Shown: positions 1-8,598 of the stretch, piece by piece | How the letters are laid out: each line of letters starts with the position of its first letter | How positions within the stretch are numbered: position 1 is the first letter of the stretch | From: Sphingomonas sp. Ant H11 | GTDB lineage: Bacteria; Pseudomonadota; Alphaproteobacteria; Sphingomonadales; Sphingomonadaceae | Direction of reading: 5' to 3' | NCBI RefSeq assembly: GCF_000797515.1 | Contig: NZ_JSBN01000026.1 | Location: 62,001 to 126,000 of the forward strand | DNA: 64,000 nucleotides | The notes under the pieces: model-generated | What the model saw: the letters and a program-made list of their open reading frames with translations, nothing else | Told to the model about the DNA's origin: nothing | Databases searched by the model: none | Program-made: the position numbers and the translations under genes

Positions 1-1
1 C

Positions 2-91
2 TCAATCGAAACGGGCGGGCCTGACGGTTTGATTGCCAAGCGTGCCCTGGAGCGCCTCTTCGTCGAATACGGTCGGGAGGACAGAGCATGA
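2..91 (+). CDS. C-terminal end of an upstream gene, probably the SbcD/YhaO-like nuclease partner
   Basis: An open frame enters from the left edge and ends in a TGA that overlaps the ATG of the next gene (ATGA). Only 29 residues are visible, ending in GREDRA, and they contain no diagnostic motif. Because the downstream product is an SbcC/YhaN-like ATPase, and such ATPases usually follow a calcineurin-like metallophosphatase with tight coupling, this is probably that nuclease. That identity rests on context alone. Confidence 0.4.
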   Translation, partial: SIETGGPDGLIAKRALERLFVEYGREDRA

Positions 92-2720
92 GCCTGTACC
101 TGCGCCGTATCGCCATCGACGGCTTCCGCAAGTTTCGGGAGCCGATGGCGATCGAAGGGCTCACCGACGGCCTCAACATTGTCATCGAACCCAATGAGAC
201 CGGCAAGTCGACAGTGCTCGAGGCGCTTCGCGCGGCATTTTTCGTTCGCCACGGTACGAAGAACCAGCTTGCCCAATCGTTCGCGCCTTATGGCGAAGCT
301 GTCGGACCGGAGATTCAGGTTTCGTTCGATGCCGATGGCGCACCATGGACGGTAACCAAGCGCTTCCTGCGCGGCGCATCGATCGAGGTCACCGGTCCAC
401 AGGGCAAGGCACAGGGCGAAGAAGCAGAAGCTCGCCTGCACGCGCTTCTGGGCTCGGTGCGCGACACCAGTCAAAAGGGCGACGCCGGCACATACGGCGC
501 GCTCGGACTTCTTTGGGTCGCACAAACGGAGGCGCTCGCGGTCACCGGACCAGGGCAGATCGTGCGTGACACAGTCCGATCGACCCTGGAAGCGGAGGTT
601 GGCTCGATCATGGGAGGCCCCGCGTACGCGCGCGTCCGATCAAGGATCGACGAGCAATACGGGCGATACTGGTCCCCCACGGGACAAAAAACGCGGGCGA
701 CAAAACGAAGCCCGAGAGCGCGTCGAACAGGCCGAAGCGGCCGCTCGCGACGCCGCCGAACGTCTCGCTGGGCTTGAGAGGACGTTCTCCGAACTCGAAA
801 GTGCGCGCTCCAGACTGAAGATCGTTCACCGCGAGATCGCGGACGACACAGACGTGCAAGCGCGGAAGGATCTCACTGCCTCTCTCGAGACGGCGCGCGC
901 AGCTGCGCAAATCCTCGCGACGCGGCGGGCCGAGCATGAGGCCATCAGCGCGAAGACGCGCAACCTTGAAGATCTCGTCGATCGTCATCGGAAGGCGACC
1001 GACGAACGCACCAGCGCTGAACTCGCGCTTGAGGCTGCGCGCTCACGCCGCGCCGAAGTCCGCGAGGGCTTGGCCACGGCGCAGCAACGGCTTGCTGATG
1101 CGCGCAGCGCCTTAGAAGCCGCGCGCACCTCCCGCCAGGAAGCCCGCCGTGCCCTCAGCGCGGGCGAGGAGCTCTTGCGCGCGTCGCGCCGTCGAAGCGC
1201 GGTGTCGGCGGCACGCGCGCGGCACGCCGAGTTGGTTGACCTAGAGCGGCTTCAGGTAGAGGCCGCAGCACTCACTGCGACGCTGATTCCCGCCAAGGCG
1301 ATGGAAGCGATCGAGGCCAACGAACGGCTCGTAGCTGAGGCGCGCGCGGCGCTCGCCGCAGGTGCGACGCGGATTGCCTTGTCGGGGACGCTGACGGCAT
1401 ATCGATCGATGGCGAACCGATGACGCTCGGCGAGCGAACTCTGTCGGGTGAGACCCGCCTCCGGTTCGGCAATGCCGAGCTGATTATCACGCCGCCGGCC
1501 GGGGCGGCGAGCGCGAGGGAGCGCTCTCCTCGGCGCTGGAGCGACAAAAGTCTGCGTTGGGAGAGCTCGGGCTGGCGAGCTTGGAGGAGGCGCGCTCGCG
1601 CAACGATACCGCGCGAGATGCCGTAGCCGAGTTACGCACGATCGCGGCGCGCATCTCGGCCGTGACGCCGGCCGATGACGTTATCGGGCTCGCTGCCGGC
1701 CCCGATGCGCTCAAGCTCTTCATCGCTGAAATGAACGACGAGAGTGAGACCGTCGAAGCCGACATCCCGGATATCACGCTCCTCACTGCCCGGCTCGAAG
1801 ATGCCGACACCGCTTTAGCGCGGGCCGAAGGTTCGCAGGAAGGCGCAGTTGAGGCTCTCCGCCGGGTCGAACAAGAGGATGCGCCGCTCGCTGGCGCGGA
1901 AGCGGGCGCGACCAGCACGCTCGCCAACGCAAACAACCAGATCGAGACGATCGAGAGCCGCCCGGAATTCCCGACCCTGACGGCAGACGTCGCTCGGGCC
2001 CGCGAGCAGACGGCTGAAGCAGCAGTGAAGCTTGAGGATGCCACCCGGGACGCGACCGCGCACGATCCTGCGGCGATCACGCGCAGGATCGAGACAATCG
2101 ATGCGCGGCTGAAGGCGGCGGGGGAGGCTCGTGCAAAACTCGAGATGGACGTCGCGCGGCTGGAGGGGACCATCGAGAGTGAGGGCGGGAAGGGACTTGC
2201 TGACAGAGAGGCAGGGGCCCGGGAAGAGGCAGAGGCGGCACGTGCGGCTCTTCAGCGGATCACCGAGGAGGCCGACACGCTGAAGCTCTTACGCGACACC
2301 CTCGACGAAGCGCGCGATGAGACATCGGCGAAATTCGTGGGGCCGGTCGCGAAGCGAGCGAAACGCCATATCGAGCGGCTGTTGCCTGGCTGCGATCTGA
2401 GCTTTTCTGAAGACCTCACCCTGGAAGCCATCGTACGCGGCGGGATCAGCGAAGGGTGCGGCGATCTGTCGCGCGGCACACAGGAACAACTGGCGGTGCT
2501 GACGCGGATCGCATTTGCGGACATGCTATTGGAGCAAGGCCGCCCGGTATCCCTGATCTTGGACGACCCGCTCGTCTATGCCGATGATGCGCGGCTCGAC
2601 CTAATGGTCGAGATTTTGATCGAGGCGGCCGAGAGGATGCAGGTCGTTATACTGACCTGCCGCGATCGCGCGTTTCGCCATGTCCCCGGCAATCGGGTGA
2701 GCATGGTAAGCTCCGGATAG
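88..2720 (+). CDS. SbcC/YhaN-like AAA ATPase with long coiled coil (frame broken three times)
   Basis: An SMC-like ATPase of about 877 residues. The N terminus has the Walker A motif EPNETGKST (about residues 32-40) in the usual GFRKF...GLNIV context. The middle is Ala/Glu/Arg-rich coiled coil. The C terminus has the ABC signature LSRGTQEQ and Walker B LILDDPL, then an H-loop region (VVILTCRD). Such proteins pair with an SbcD-like nuclease to process DNA ends or hairpins. The frame moves from +1 to +2 near 685 (an A6 run at 685-690), back to +1 near 1390-1410, and to +3 near 1500. Homology-like sequence continues smoothly across each break, so consensus errors are more likely than a pseudogene. 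The ATG overlaps the upstream stop codon, which suggests translational coupling. The family is clear; a specific defence role is inferred. Confidence 0.7.
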
Positions 2721-2765
2721 GCCTGGGCATCGACGTAACGACCGCGATCCTAAGCGGTGCGCCGG

Positions 2766-2969
2766 TCATCGGTCAGTGTGTGGTGCTCGTCCCTCGTCGA
2801 AAAGACGCTGGATCCGGTCGGGCATCTGCAGCAGCTTCACGGCTGCGGCCAAAATCGCCTCGGGCTCGCTCGGGAAGGCCTCGGCCGAGCTTATCGAAAC
2901 CCCTCCCGAGAAGGTGATTGTTGCCTGAAACCCATTACCCTTGGGCGTGGCGGTCAACCGAATATCCAC
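2766..2969 (-). CDS. Small hypothetical protein, 67 aa
   Basis: A short minus-strand frame with an ATG start and a protein-like composition: an N-terminal beta-rich stretch (MDIRLTATPKGNG), then GGVSISSAE and an acidic-to-hydrophobic helix (EPEAILAAAVKLL), ending in DRIQRLFDEG. No known domain was recognised. It lies convergent to the ATPase gene and divergent from the next small gene, whose ATG is 71 bp away. A plus-strand frame over the same bases has a poorer composition. It could be a small regulator or antitoxin-like protein, but nothing in the sequence shows this. Confidence 0.45.
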   Translation of the reverse strand: MDIRLTATPKGNGFQATITFSGGVSISSAEAFPSEPEAILAAAVKLLQMPDRIQRLFDEGRAPHTDR

Positions 2970-3040
2970 GTTTGTCCTCCAAGGCGCTTTACGAGAGCTT
3001 GAGGGTTGCGAATCCTGTCACAAAAGAGCACATATCAAAC

Positions 3041-3214
3041 ATGGCGACCACAGCTTCCTCATCGACCAGCAAAAGTACCAACACCGGTGCCAAAAAGCTT
3101 GGCCGCAGCGCAGTGACTGGCCAATTCGTGCTCGCGCCTGCAAGCAAGGGTGGCAAGATCACGATCGCGAAGGCCCGGTCGGCTGCAAATACTGTCTATA
3201 GTTCGAAGAAATAG
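3041..3214 (+). CDS. Small basic Ser/Thr/Lys-rich protein, 57 aa
   Basis: The ATG at 3041 opens a 57-residue frame with a low-complexity Ser/Thr N terminus (MATTASSSTSKSTNTG), followed by the more conserved-looking KKLGRSAVTGQFVLAP and a Lys/Ala-rich tail ending YSSKK. Its TAG lies two bases before the TTG of the next gene, so the two are probably cotranscribed. No family was recognised. Small basic proteins sitting just upstream of effector-like genes are common in defence loci, but a role as partner or antitoxin is only a guess. Confidence 0.55.
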   Translation: MATTASSSTSKSTNTGAKKLGRSAVTGQFVLAPASKGGKITIAKARSAANTVYSSKK

Positions 3215-3216
3215 GC

Positions 3217-3834
3217 TTGGCACCGGCGCGGCTGTCCACGGACGATGTTTTTATAAACTGTCCCTTCGACCCAGACTTCAAGCCAATTTTCCAAGCCCTG
3301 ATATTCACAATCTTTGCTTGCGGCTTTCGCCCACGCTCCGCGCGGGAACTCGACGACGGAGGGCAGACCCGTATCGAGAAGCTATACGGTCTCATCCAGG
3401 AATGCCGCTACGGGATCCATGATCTCTCACGAACCGAGCTGGATGACGACCACAAGCTTCCGCGCTTCAATATGCCGCTTGAGTTGGGACTCTTCCTCGG
3501 CGCCAAGCGCTATGGCAACACCGCTCAGCACGACAAGCGGCTGCTCATCCTCGATATCGAGCGTTTTCGCTATCAGAAGTTCATCTCCGATCTCGCCGGG
3601 ATGGACATCCACGAGCATGGTGGCAAAGCGGAGGCTGCCATCCGCGAGACGCGAGATTGGCTTGCAAACGTTTCCCGGCGCCAGATCCCTAGCGGCGACA
3701 AGATCGTCCGGCTGTACGAGCAATTTACTGCCGATCTTCCTGCGCTCGCCGCAGCGTTGGAGTTTGCTCCCGCCAAGATACCCTATGTCGATTTCGAACG
3801 TATCGTTGTCGGCTGGCTGACCCGGGACGCCTGA
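3217..3834 (+). CDS. TIR/nucleoside-deoxyribosyltransferase-like protein, candidate NAD-related effector
   Basis: A soluble protein of 205 aa with a TTG start. The N-terminal half reads like a Rossmann-type fold of the TIR/NDT group: an opening strand with VFINCPFD, a helix (FQALIFTIFACGF), a second unit RIEKLYGLIQECRYGIHDLS, and then NMPLELGLFLGAKRYG. The Glu of LELG corresponds in position to the catalytic Glu of TIR NADases and the FELG motif of deoxyribosyltransferases. This family is widespread and mostly labelled hypothetical. It lies three bases upstream of the Mrr-like nuclease and two bases after the small basic protein, so the three probably form one transcription unit. The fold is inferred from motif order; NADase or other activity is not demonstrated. 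Confidence 0.5.
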   Translation: MAPARLSTDDVFINCPFDPDFKPIFQALIFTIFACGFRPRSARELDDGGQTRIEKLYGLIQECRYGIHDLSRTELDDDHKLPRFNMPLELGLFLGAKRYGNTAQHDKRLLILDIERFRYQKFISDLAGMDIHEHGGKAEAAIRETRDWLANVSRRQIPSGDKIVRLYEQFTADLPALAAALEFAPAKIPYVDFERIVVGWLTRDA

Positions 3835-3837
3835 CCG

Positions 3838-4713
3838 ATGAGCTCCATCGTTCCCGCCGAACTGACTATGATCGACGAGGTCCTGCGCGGCGAAAGCAAG
3901 GGCTACATTCTCGACTTTTCAAATAGCACTATGCGGGAGTTCTTCACTCTCGAGTTCGACGTCGATCTATATAGCGATGACTACGCGACGGAGGGGACCT
4001 CTAAGGCCAGCCGGCTGCGATCGTTTCTGAAGCAAGTTGATGACACTTCCGCCGCGCGAGTCCTGACCCGCCTCTTGGCATATCGGGGGGCGATGCCGGC
4101 GCCTATGCGAAGTGAGATCAGACCGCTGGGTGAAGGGCAGCTTCTGGCGCTCATCAAGCGGCTTGAGCGCGGTGACGGCTCGGCCGGCACGGCGCCCAGA
4201 CCCATCTTCAATCGCAACCAATATGAAGAGCTGCGTGACGAGCTCAACAGGCTTTGGGGTCTTGATCCTCGTCCTCGTGGATATGCGTTCGAGACTTACC
4301 TAAAGCGTCTCTTCGACACCTTTCATCTCAACGCCCGCGCCCCTTTCACGCTCGTCGGGGAGCAAATCGACGGCAGCTTCCAGCTCGGTCATGAAACCTA
4401 CCTTCTGGAGGCGAAGTGGCAGAAGGACCCAATCGGTGTGCTCGAGCTCCACGGCTTCCACGGAAAGGTCGAGCAAAAGGCATCTTGGTCACGCGGGCTC
4501 TTTGTCAGCTTCGGGGGCTTCACGAATGTTGGCCTGCAGGCATTCGGGCAGGCTGCGAAACGTGTCATCTGCATGGATGGGCAAGACATTTACGAAGCCC
4601 TCGATCGGAATATCCCAATAGACGTGGTGCTTGAACGCAAGGTGCGGCACGCTGCTGAAACTGGGCTCCCGTTCGCGATGCTTCGTCAGCTCTTTCCGCT
4701 TCCGCACGGGTAG
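3838..4713 (+). CDS. Mrr-like restriction endonuclease, PD-(D/E)xK
   Basis: A 291-residue protein. The C-terminal half carries an Mrr_cat-like core: RGYAFETYLKRLF (helix with the conserved Glu), GEQIDGSFQLG (active-site Asp), then YLLEAKWQ (ExK), followed by HGFHGKV and a strand with GLFVSFGGFT. These match the D...ExK metal-binding arrangement of type IV or solo restriction nucleases. The N-terminal about 150 residues are alpha-helical and not recognised; they may be the target-recognition or partner-binding part. The gene starts three bases after the TIR-like gene, so the two are likely cotranslated. Modified-DNA specificity is usual for Mrr relatives but cannot be read here. Confidence 0.7.
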   Translation: MSSIVPAELTMIDEVLRGESKGYILDFSNSTMREFFTLEFDVDLYSDDYATEGTSKASRLRSFLKQVDDTSAARVLTRLLAYRGAMPAPMRSEIRPLGEGQLLALIKRLERGDGSAGTAPRPIFNRNQYEELRDELNRLWGLDPRPRGYAFETYLKRLFDTFHLNARAPFTLVGEQIDGSFQLGHETYLLEAKWQKDPIGVLELHGFHGKVEQKASWSRGLFVSFGGFTNVGLQAFGQAAKRVICMDGQDIYEALDRNIPIDVVLERKVRHAAETGLPFAMLRQLFPLPHG

Positions 4714-4798
4714 GTGATCATGCCTAGCGTTTAGATTGGGCCGACTGTGCCGCTGTGGCTAAAACAACAGCAATGATTAGTCTGGGGGACATTGAGTC

Positions 4799-5476
4799 GT
4801 GGATGATTTCGAACAACAGCCGTTTGCCGACGCCGAGTTTGCCGAGAACCCGGAGCAACGCTGCCCCTGCGTCCTCCTGATTGATACTTCGTCCTCGATG
4901 CGCGGTGCGCCGATCGACCAGCTCAACCAAGCTCTGATCGAATTTAAGGAAGAGCTGATCGGCGACGCCATGGCGGCGAAGCGGGTTGAGCTTGCCATTG
5001 TCACCTTTGGGCCGGTCCAGACGCGAACCGACTTTACGACGGTCGACGGCTGGTATCCGGAGGCATTTGAAGCGAACGGCGTCACGCCGCTCGGAGAGGC
5101 CGTGGTTACAGCCCTCGACCTTCTGCGGGCGCGAAAAGATCGGTACCGTGAGAACGGCATCAAATATTACCGGCCTTGGGTGTTCCTTATCACCGATGGC
5201 GCTCCCACGGACGATTGGAAGGAAGCAAAGCGCCGCGTCCATGAGGGTGAGGAGCGCAAGGAATTCATGTTTTACTCGGCCGCTGTCGAGGGAGCCGACA
5301 TGTCAGTCCTGTCCCAGCTCGCCACGCGTGCGCCACTCAAGCTTCGCGGTCTCGCGTTCCGCGAACTTTTCCAGTGGCTCTCGAGCTCGCTGAGCGCCGT
5401 GTCGCAGTCCAATCCTGGCGACGCCGTGCCGCTTGCCAACCCTACGGCACCGGACGGCTGGGCCGTTGCCGGCTGA
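4799..5476 (+). CDS. terY: TerY-like von Willebrand factor A domain protein (TerY-P triad)
   Basis: A 225-residue single VWA domain. The MIDAS is complete: DTSSSM (about residues 28-33), the Thr of GVTPLGE and the Asp of [10 protein letters not shown]. The start is the GTG at 4799, preceded by a purine-rich TGGGGGAC; no better in-frame ATG exists. It is immediately followed, with overlapping ends, by a PP2C phosphatase and an unusual kinase. This is the TerY-P phosphorylation triad described in comparative-genomic work on ter stress and defence systems. In such triads the VWA protein is thought to act as a metal-dependent scaffold or substrate for the kinase/phosphatase pair. Confidence 0.75.
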   Translation: MDDFEQQPFADAEFAENPEQRCPCVLLIDTSSSMRGAPIDQLNQALIEFKEELIGDAMAAKRVELAIVTFGPVQTRTDFTTVDGWYPEAFEANGVTPLGEAVVTALDLLRARKDRYRENGIKYYRPWVFLITDGAPTDDWKEAKRRVHEGEERKEFMFYSAAVEGADMSVLSQLATRAPLKLRGLAFRELFQWLSSSLSAVSQSNPGDAVPLANPTAPDGWAVAG

Positions 5477-6231
5477 TCCAGGACGGTGGCGGTGGGCCGC
5501 GGCCTCAAGGATCGGAACGTCGCACCTTAAAGCCGGAACGCGGAAGCAGGACGCCTATACCGTCAAGGTGTCAGGCCCTGATACGTTGTGCGTTGTGGTG
5601 TCGGACGGAGCGGGCAGCTCGAGTCACGGCGGCGAGGGCGCTTCCCTCGTCTGCCGCATGCTGTCGACCGCTATCTGCGACTGGACCGCGAACCACGGCG
5701 GGCTGCCGCCCGACGATCAAATTCACGAGTGGCTCGATACCGTCAGGGACAGGCTTGCGTCGGTAGCAGAGAAGCGGGGTCTCACGAAGCGCCAGTTCGC
5801 ATCTACCCTGATTGCCCTTTTGGTCTTTGGCGAAGAACTGCTGGCACTTCAGATCGGGGACAGCGCCTTGGTCGCGCGGAAGGCAGGGCAGTGGGAGGCG
5901 ATCTGCTGGCCCGAAAATGGCGAGTTTGCCGCCACCACTTACTTCGTGACAGACGATCCGGAACCGCGCCTGCAGATCACTCGCCGGACTGCTGGCGACT
6001 ACGACGCGTTCGCCGCATTCTCCGACGGCATCGACAGCATAGCGTTGCACCATGCAAACCAGGAGCCGCACGCGCGCTTTTTTTGATCCGATGATCAAAC
6101 CGGTTGACCAAGCGGCGGAGCGTGGGAGGCTGGCCAGCCTCTCGGCAGCTTTAGGGCGCTACCTCGACGGTCCTGCCATCTGCGATCGCACCGACGACGA
6201 TAAGACGCTGGTATTGGTATCGCGGCATTGA
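5466..6231 (+). CDS. PP2C-family serine/threonine phosphatase of the TerY-P triad (one frame break)
   Basis: A protein of about 254 aa. Visible motifs are GTSHLKAG...KQDAY at the N terminus (a typical PP2C_2 opening), [10 protein letters not shown] (metal-binding Asp and DGAG), [11 protein letters not shown], and AFSDGID near the C terminus. The start is uncertain: in-frame TTG codons lie at 5433 and 5466, both inside the end of the VWA gene. A T7 run at 6078-6084 shifts the frame. With one T removed the protein continues as [16 protein letters not shown] and ends at TGA 6229-6231, overlapping the TTG of the kinase gene. That fits the triad's normal coupling, so the break is probably a consensus error. 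Confidence 0.7.
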
Positions 6232-8375
6232 CCCAGCCGGCGATCAAGATTGATGGCCGGCCATTTGCGCTGGGCAAGCGGATCGGGAAAGGGGGCGAAG
6301 GCGAAGTCTTTGCTGTCGAGAACAAGCCCGACGGCGCGGTGAAAATCTACAAGGACGAGCTGCGGGCGAAACGCGAACCGAAGGTGCGAGCGATGGTGCT
6401 TGCCGACCTTGCCGACACCACGAAATTGGTGGCGTTCCCGGCCGCGATCGCGACCGATGGCAAAGGCGGTTTCCTCGGTTTCCTGATGCGCCTCGTATCT
6501 GGCTACCGGCCAATCCATGAACTCTACGGCCCCAAATCTCGCAAGGCTCATTTCCCAAAAGCCGATTACCGCTTCCTCGTGCGCGCGGCCCTCAACGTGT
6601 CCAACGCGGTGGTGAAGGTCCATCAGAGCGGCTGCGTCATCGGTGACTTCAACCACTCGGGTGTTCTTGTATCGAACGAGGCGACCGTCTCGCTCATTGA
6701 CGCCGACAGCTTTCAATACTCCAGAGACGGAAAGCTGTTTCCTTGCGTGGTCGGCGTACCTGATTTCACACCACCCGAACTGCACGGCGCCGACCTTTCG
6801 ACTATCCGACGCACGGAAGCGCATGACAATTTTGGCTTGGCGGTGGCTATCTTCCACCTCCTCGCAATGGGAAAGCACCCCTACGCCGGCCGCTTCGCTG
6901 GCGGTGACATCTCGATGAGCGACGCGATTGCACAGCATCGCTTTGCCTTTTCACAGCTCCGTACGTCCGAGACGCGGACCACACCGCCGCCTGGATCGGT
7001 GAGCTTGAAGGACTTCCCGCCGCAGATCGCCGCTGCATTTGAAGCGGCCTTTGGTCGAAATCCGGCGGCGCGGCCAAGCGCGGCAACTTGGGCGACCCTG
7101 ATGAAGGAACTTGAGCAGGCGTTAAGCCACTGCGGAAAGGTTCGAACCCACTATTATCCTTCAGCGGCGTCATCCTGCCTATGGTGCCGTGTCGCCGGCC
7201 GATCCGGGGTCGATATGTTCCCCGACCTGCTTGGCCCCACCCCGCAGATCGCACCCGGTGGGTCGTTCGACATAGAGCGGATCGCGGCGCAGTTTGCGGC
7301 GATCAAGCTGCCTGATCCGGCCTCCCTACTCCCAACTTGGTCCGGTCAGATCACGACCGCGAGTGAGGCCGTCGCCGCGGCCAACCGCGCGAGCATGGGC
7401 CATCGGGCCTTGGGCGCTATAGCCCTGATCGCCGCCGTCGGCGGCTTTCTGGCAGCCGTCAATTTCGCGATCGTGTGGATCGGCATCGGCATCTTCGGCC
7501 TCATCAGGTTCTTCGGCGGCCCTGTTGAACAGGCACCGTTCAAGACGGCATACAGCGACGCGGATAACCGGGTTCGCTCACTGCAGCAGGGGTTCGTCGA
7601 TCGGCTCGGCCTCAGCGAACTCGTCACGGTCAAAGCCGACGTTGAGACCTGGATCCGAGCGTATCGCAACCTCGACCACGACCTCGCGCAAAATATCCAA
7701 AAACTGAAGGCCTCGCGTGAGACGCGGAAGCGGGAGGAGTATCTTGATCGTTTTCTCATCCGGCGTGCCCGCATCGCCGGCATTGGCGCGGCCAAAACGG
7801 CGACCCTGGCATCCTATGGGATTGAGACCGCCGCAGACATCAAGTCGAACGCCGTGCGCGCGGTGCCCGGCTTCGGTGAGGCGATGACGGCGAAGCTGCT
7901 AGCATGGCGCAAGACGCACGAAGACAGATTTACCTACAACTCGACTCCAGACGCCTCCGACGTACAAGCTGAGAATGCTGTTCGCGCTAATTGGGCTGCA
8001 AAGCGCAACGATCTCCAAACCAAGATACGCTCGGCATTAGCCGCGCTTCAGACAGGCCCGCAGCAGATTACGACGCGTGCGCGGAACGGCGATCCTGCTC
8101 TGCTCGACGCACTCGCAAAGCGCGCCCAGGCGGCGCACGATCTCAAGACGCTTGGACTTCCCGTACCGGCTGCTGTGCCTTTTACAGTCAAGGCCCGGCA
8201 GGCTCCATCCCCGGGTACGCCGCCTCGCCCAGCACCGACAGGGATCGCAGCTGCGCCGAGCTGCCCGCAGTGCGGATCGTCGATGCGGCGACGGACTGCT
8301 CGGAAAGGCCATCGCGCGGGCAACCAATTTTGGGGGTGCACCCGCTATCCGACATGCCGGGGCACCCGGAATTGA
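6228..8375 (+). CDS. TerY-P kinase with HhH and topoisomerase-type zinc finger
   Basis: A 715-residue multidomain protein. Residues 1-290 form a divergent protein kinase: glycine loop GKGGEGEVF, ATP-binding Lys in AVKIYK, catalytic-loop equivalent VIGDFNHSG and metal-binding LIDADSFQ in place of DFG. A hydrophobic segment (about residues 390-430, AIALIAAVGGFLAAVNFAIV) can make one or two membrane helices. A helix-hairpin-helix region follows (RIAGIGAAKTATLASYGIE...VPGFGEAM). The C terminus is a topoisomerase-type C4 zinc finger (CPQCG...CTRYPTC). This matches the TerY-P triad kinase with DNA-binding modules. The TTG start overlaps the phosphatase stop codon. The kinase, DNA-binding and membrane features together suggest a sensor acting on DNA near the membrane; that is inference. 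Confidence 0.75.
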   Translation: MTQPAIKIDGRPFALGKRIGKGGEGEVFAVENKPDGAVKIYKDELRAKREPKVRAMVLADLADTTKLVAFPAAIATDGKGGFLGFLMRLVSGYRPIHELYGPKSRKAHFPKADYRFLVRAALNVSNAVVKVHQSGCVIGDFNHSGVLVSNEATVSLIDADSFQYSRDGKLFPCVVGVPDFTPPELHGADLSTIRRTEAHDNFGLAVAIFHLLAMGKHPYAGRFAGGDISMSDAIAQHRFAFSQLRTSETRTTPPPGSVSLKDFPPQIAAAFEAAFGRNPAARPSAATWATLMKELEQALSHCGKVRTHYYPSAASSCLWCRVAGRSGVDMFPDLLGPTPQIAPGGSFDIERIAAQFAAIKLPDPASLLPTWSGQITTASEAVAAANRASMGHRALGAIALIAAVGGFLAAVNFAIVWIGIGIFGLIRFFGGPVEQAPFKTAYSDADNRVRSLQQGFVDRLGLSELVTVKADVETWIRAYRNLDHDLAQNIQKLKASRETRKREEYLDRFLIRRARIAGIGAAKTATLASYGIETAADIKSNAVRAVPGFGEAMTAKLLAWRKTHEDRFTYNSTPDASDVQAENAVRANWAAKRNDLQTKIRSALAALQTGPQQITTRARNGDPALLDALAKRAQAAHDLKTLGLPVPAAVPFTVKARQAPSPGTPPRPAPTGIAAAPSCPQCGSSMRRRTARKGHRAGNQFWGCTRYPTCRGTRN

Positions 8376-8598
8376 ACGTCATGCAAGCCGTTCAAAATGG
8401 TTCGGAGCGAACCTCTTCGATGCGCATCAGCTGGCGTTCGTCCAGAACCGAGACCTTCTCAGCTATTATGATCTCGCCGCGGGACCTCTGATTCGTCGGC
8501 CAACGCGAACCTCGTGATCGGACAGATGGTCCAACGACAGATAAGATCGCGAGCCGGTCATGTCACGGCACATGATCGACACGCTGAATCAAGGCGCG
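8376..8598. other. Intergenic region between two convergent genes
   Basis: No supported gene. It holds one short perfect hairpin at 8399-8413 (GGTTCG, 3-nt loop, CGAACC) just after the kinase stop codon. A run of U does not follow, so it is at best a weak stem-loop between convergent transcripts. Confidence 0.4.

Noticed and set aside
88-2720. Calling the SbcC-like gene a decayed pseudogene
   Set aside because: Its three frame breaks are of the same kind as those in many other genes here, and the Walker A, signature and Walker B motifs are intact, so consensus errors explain it better.
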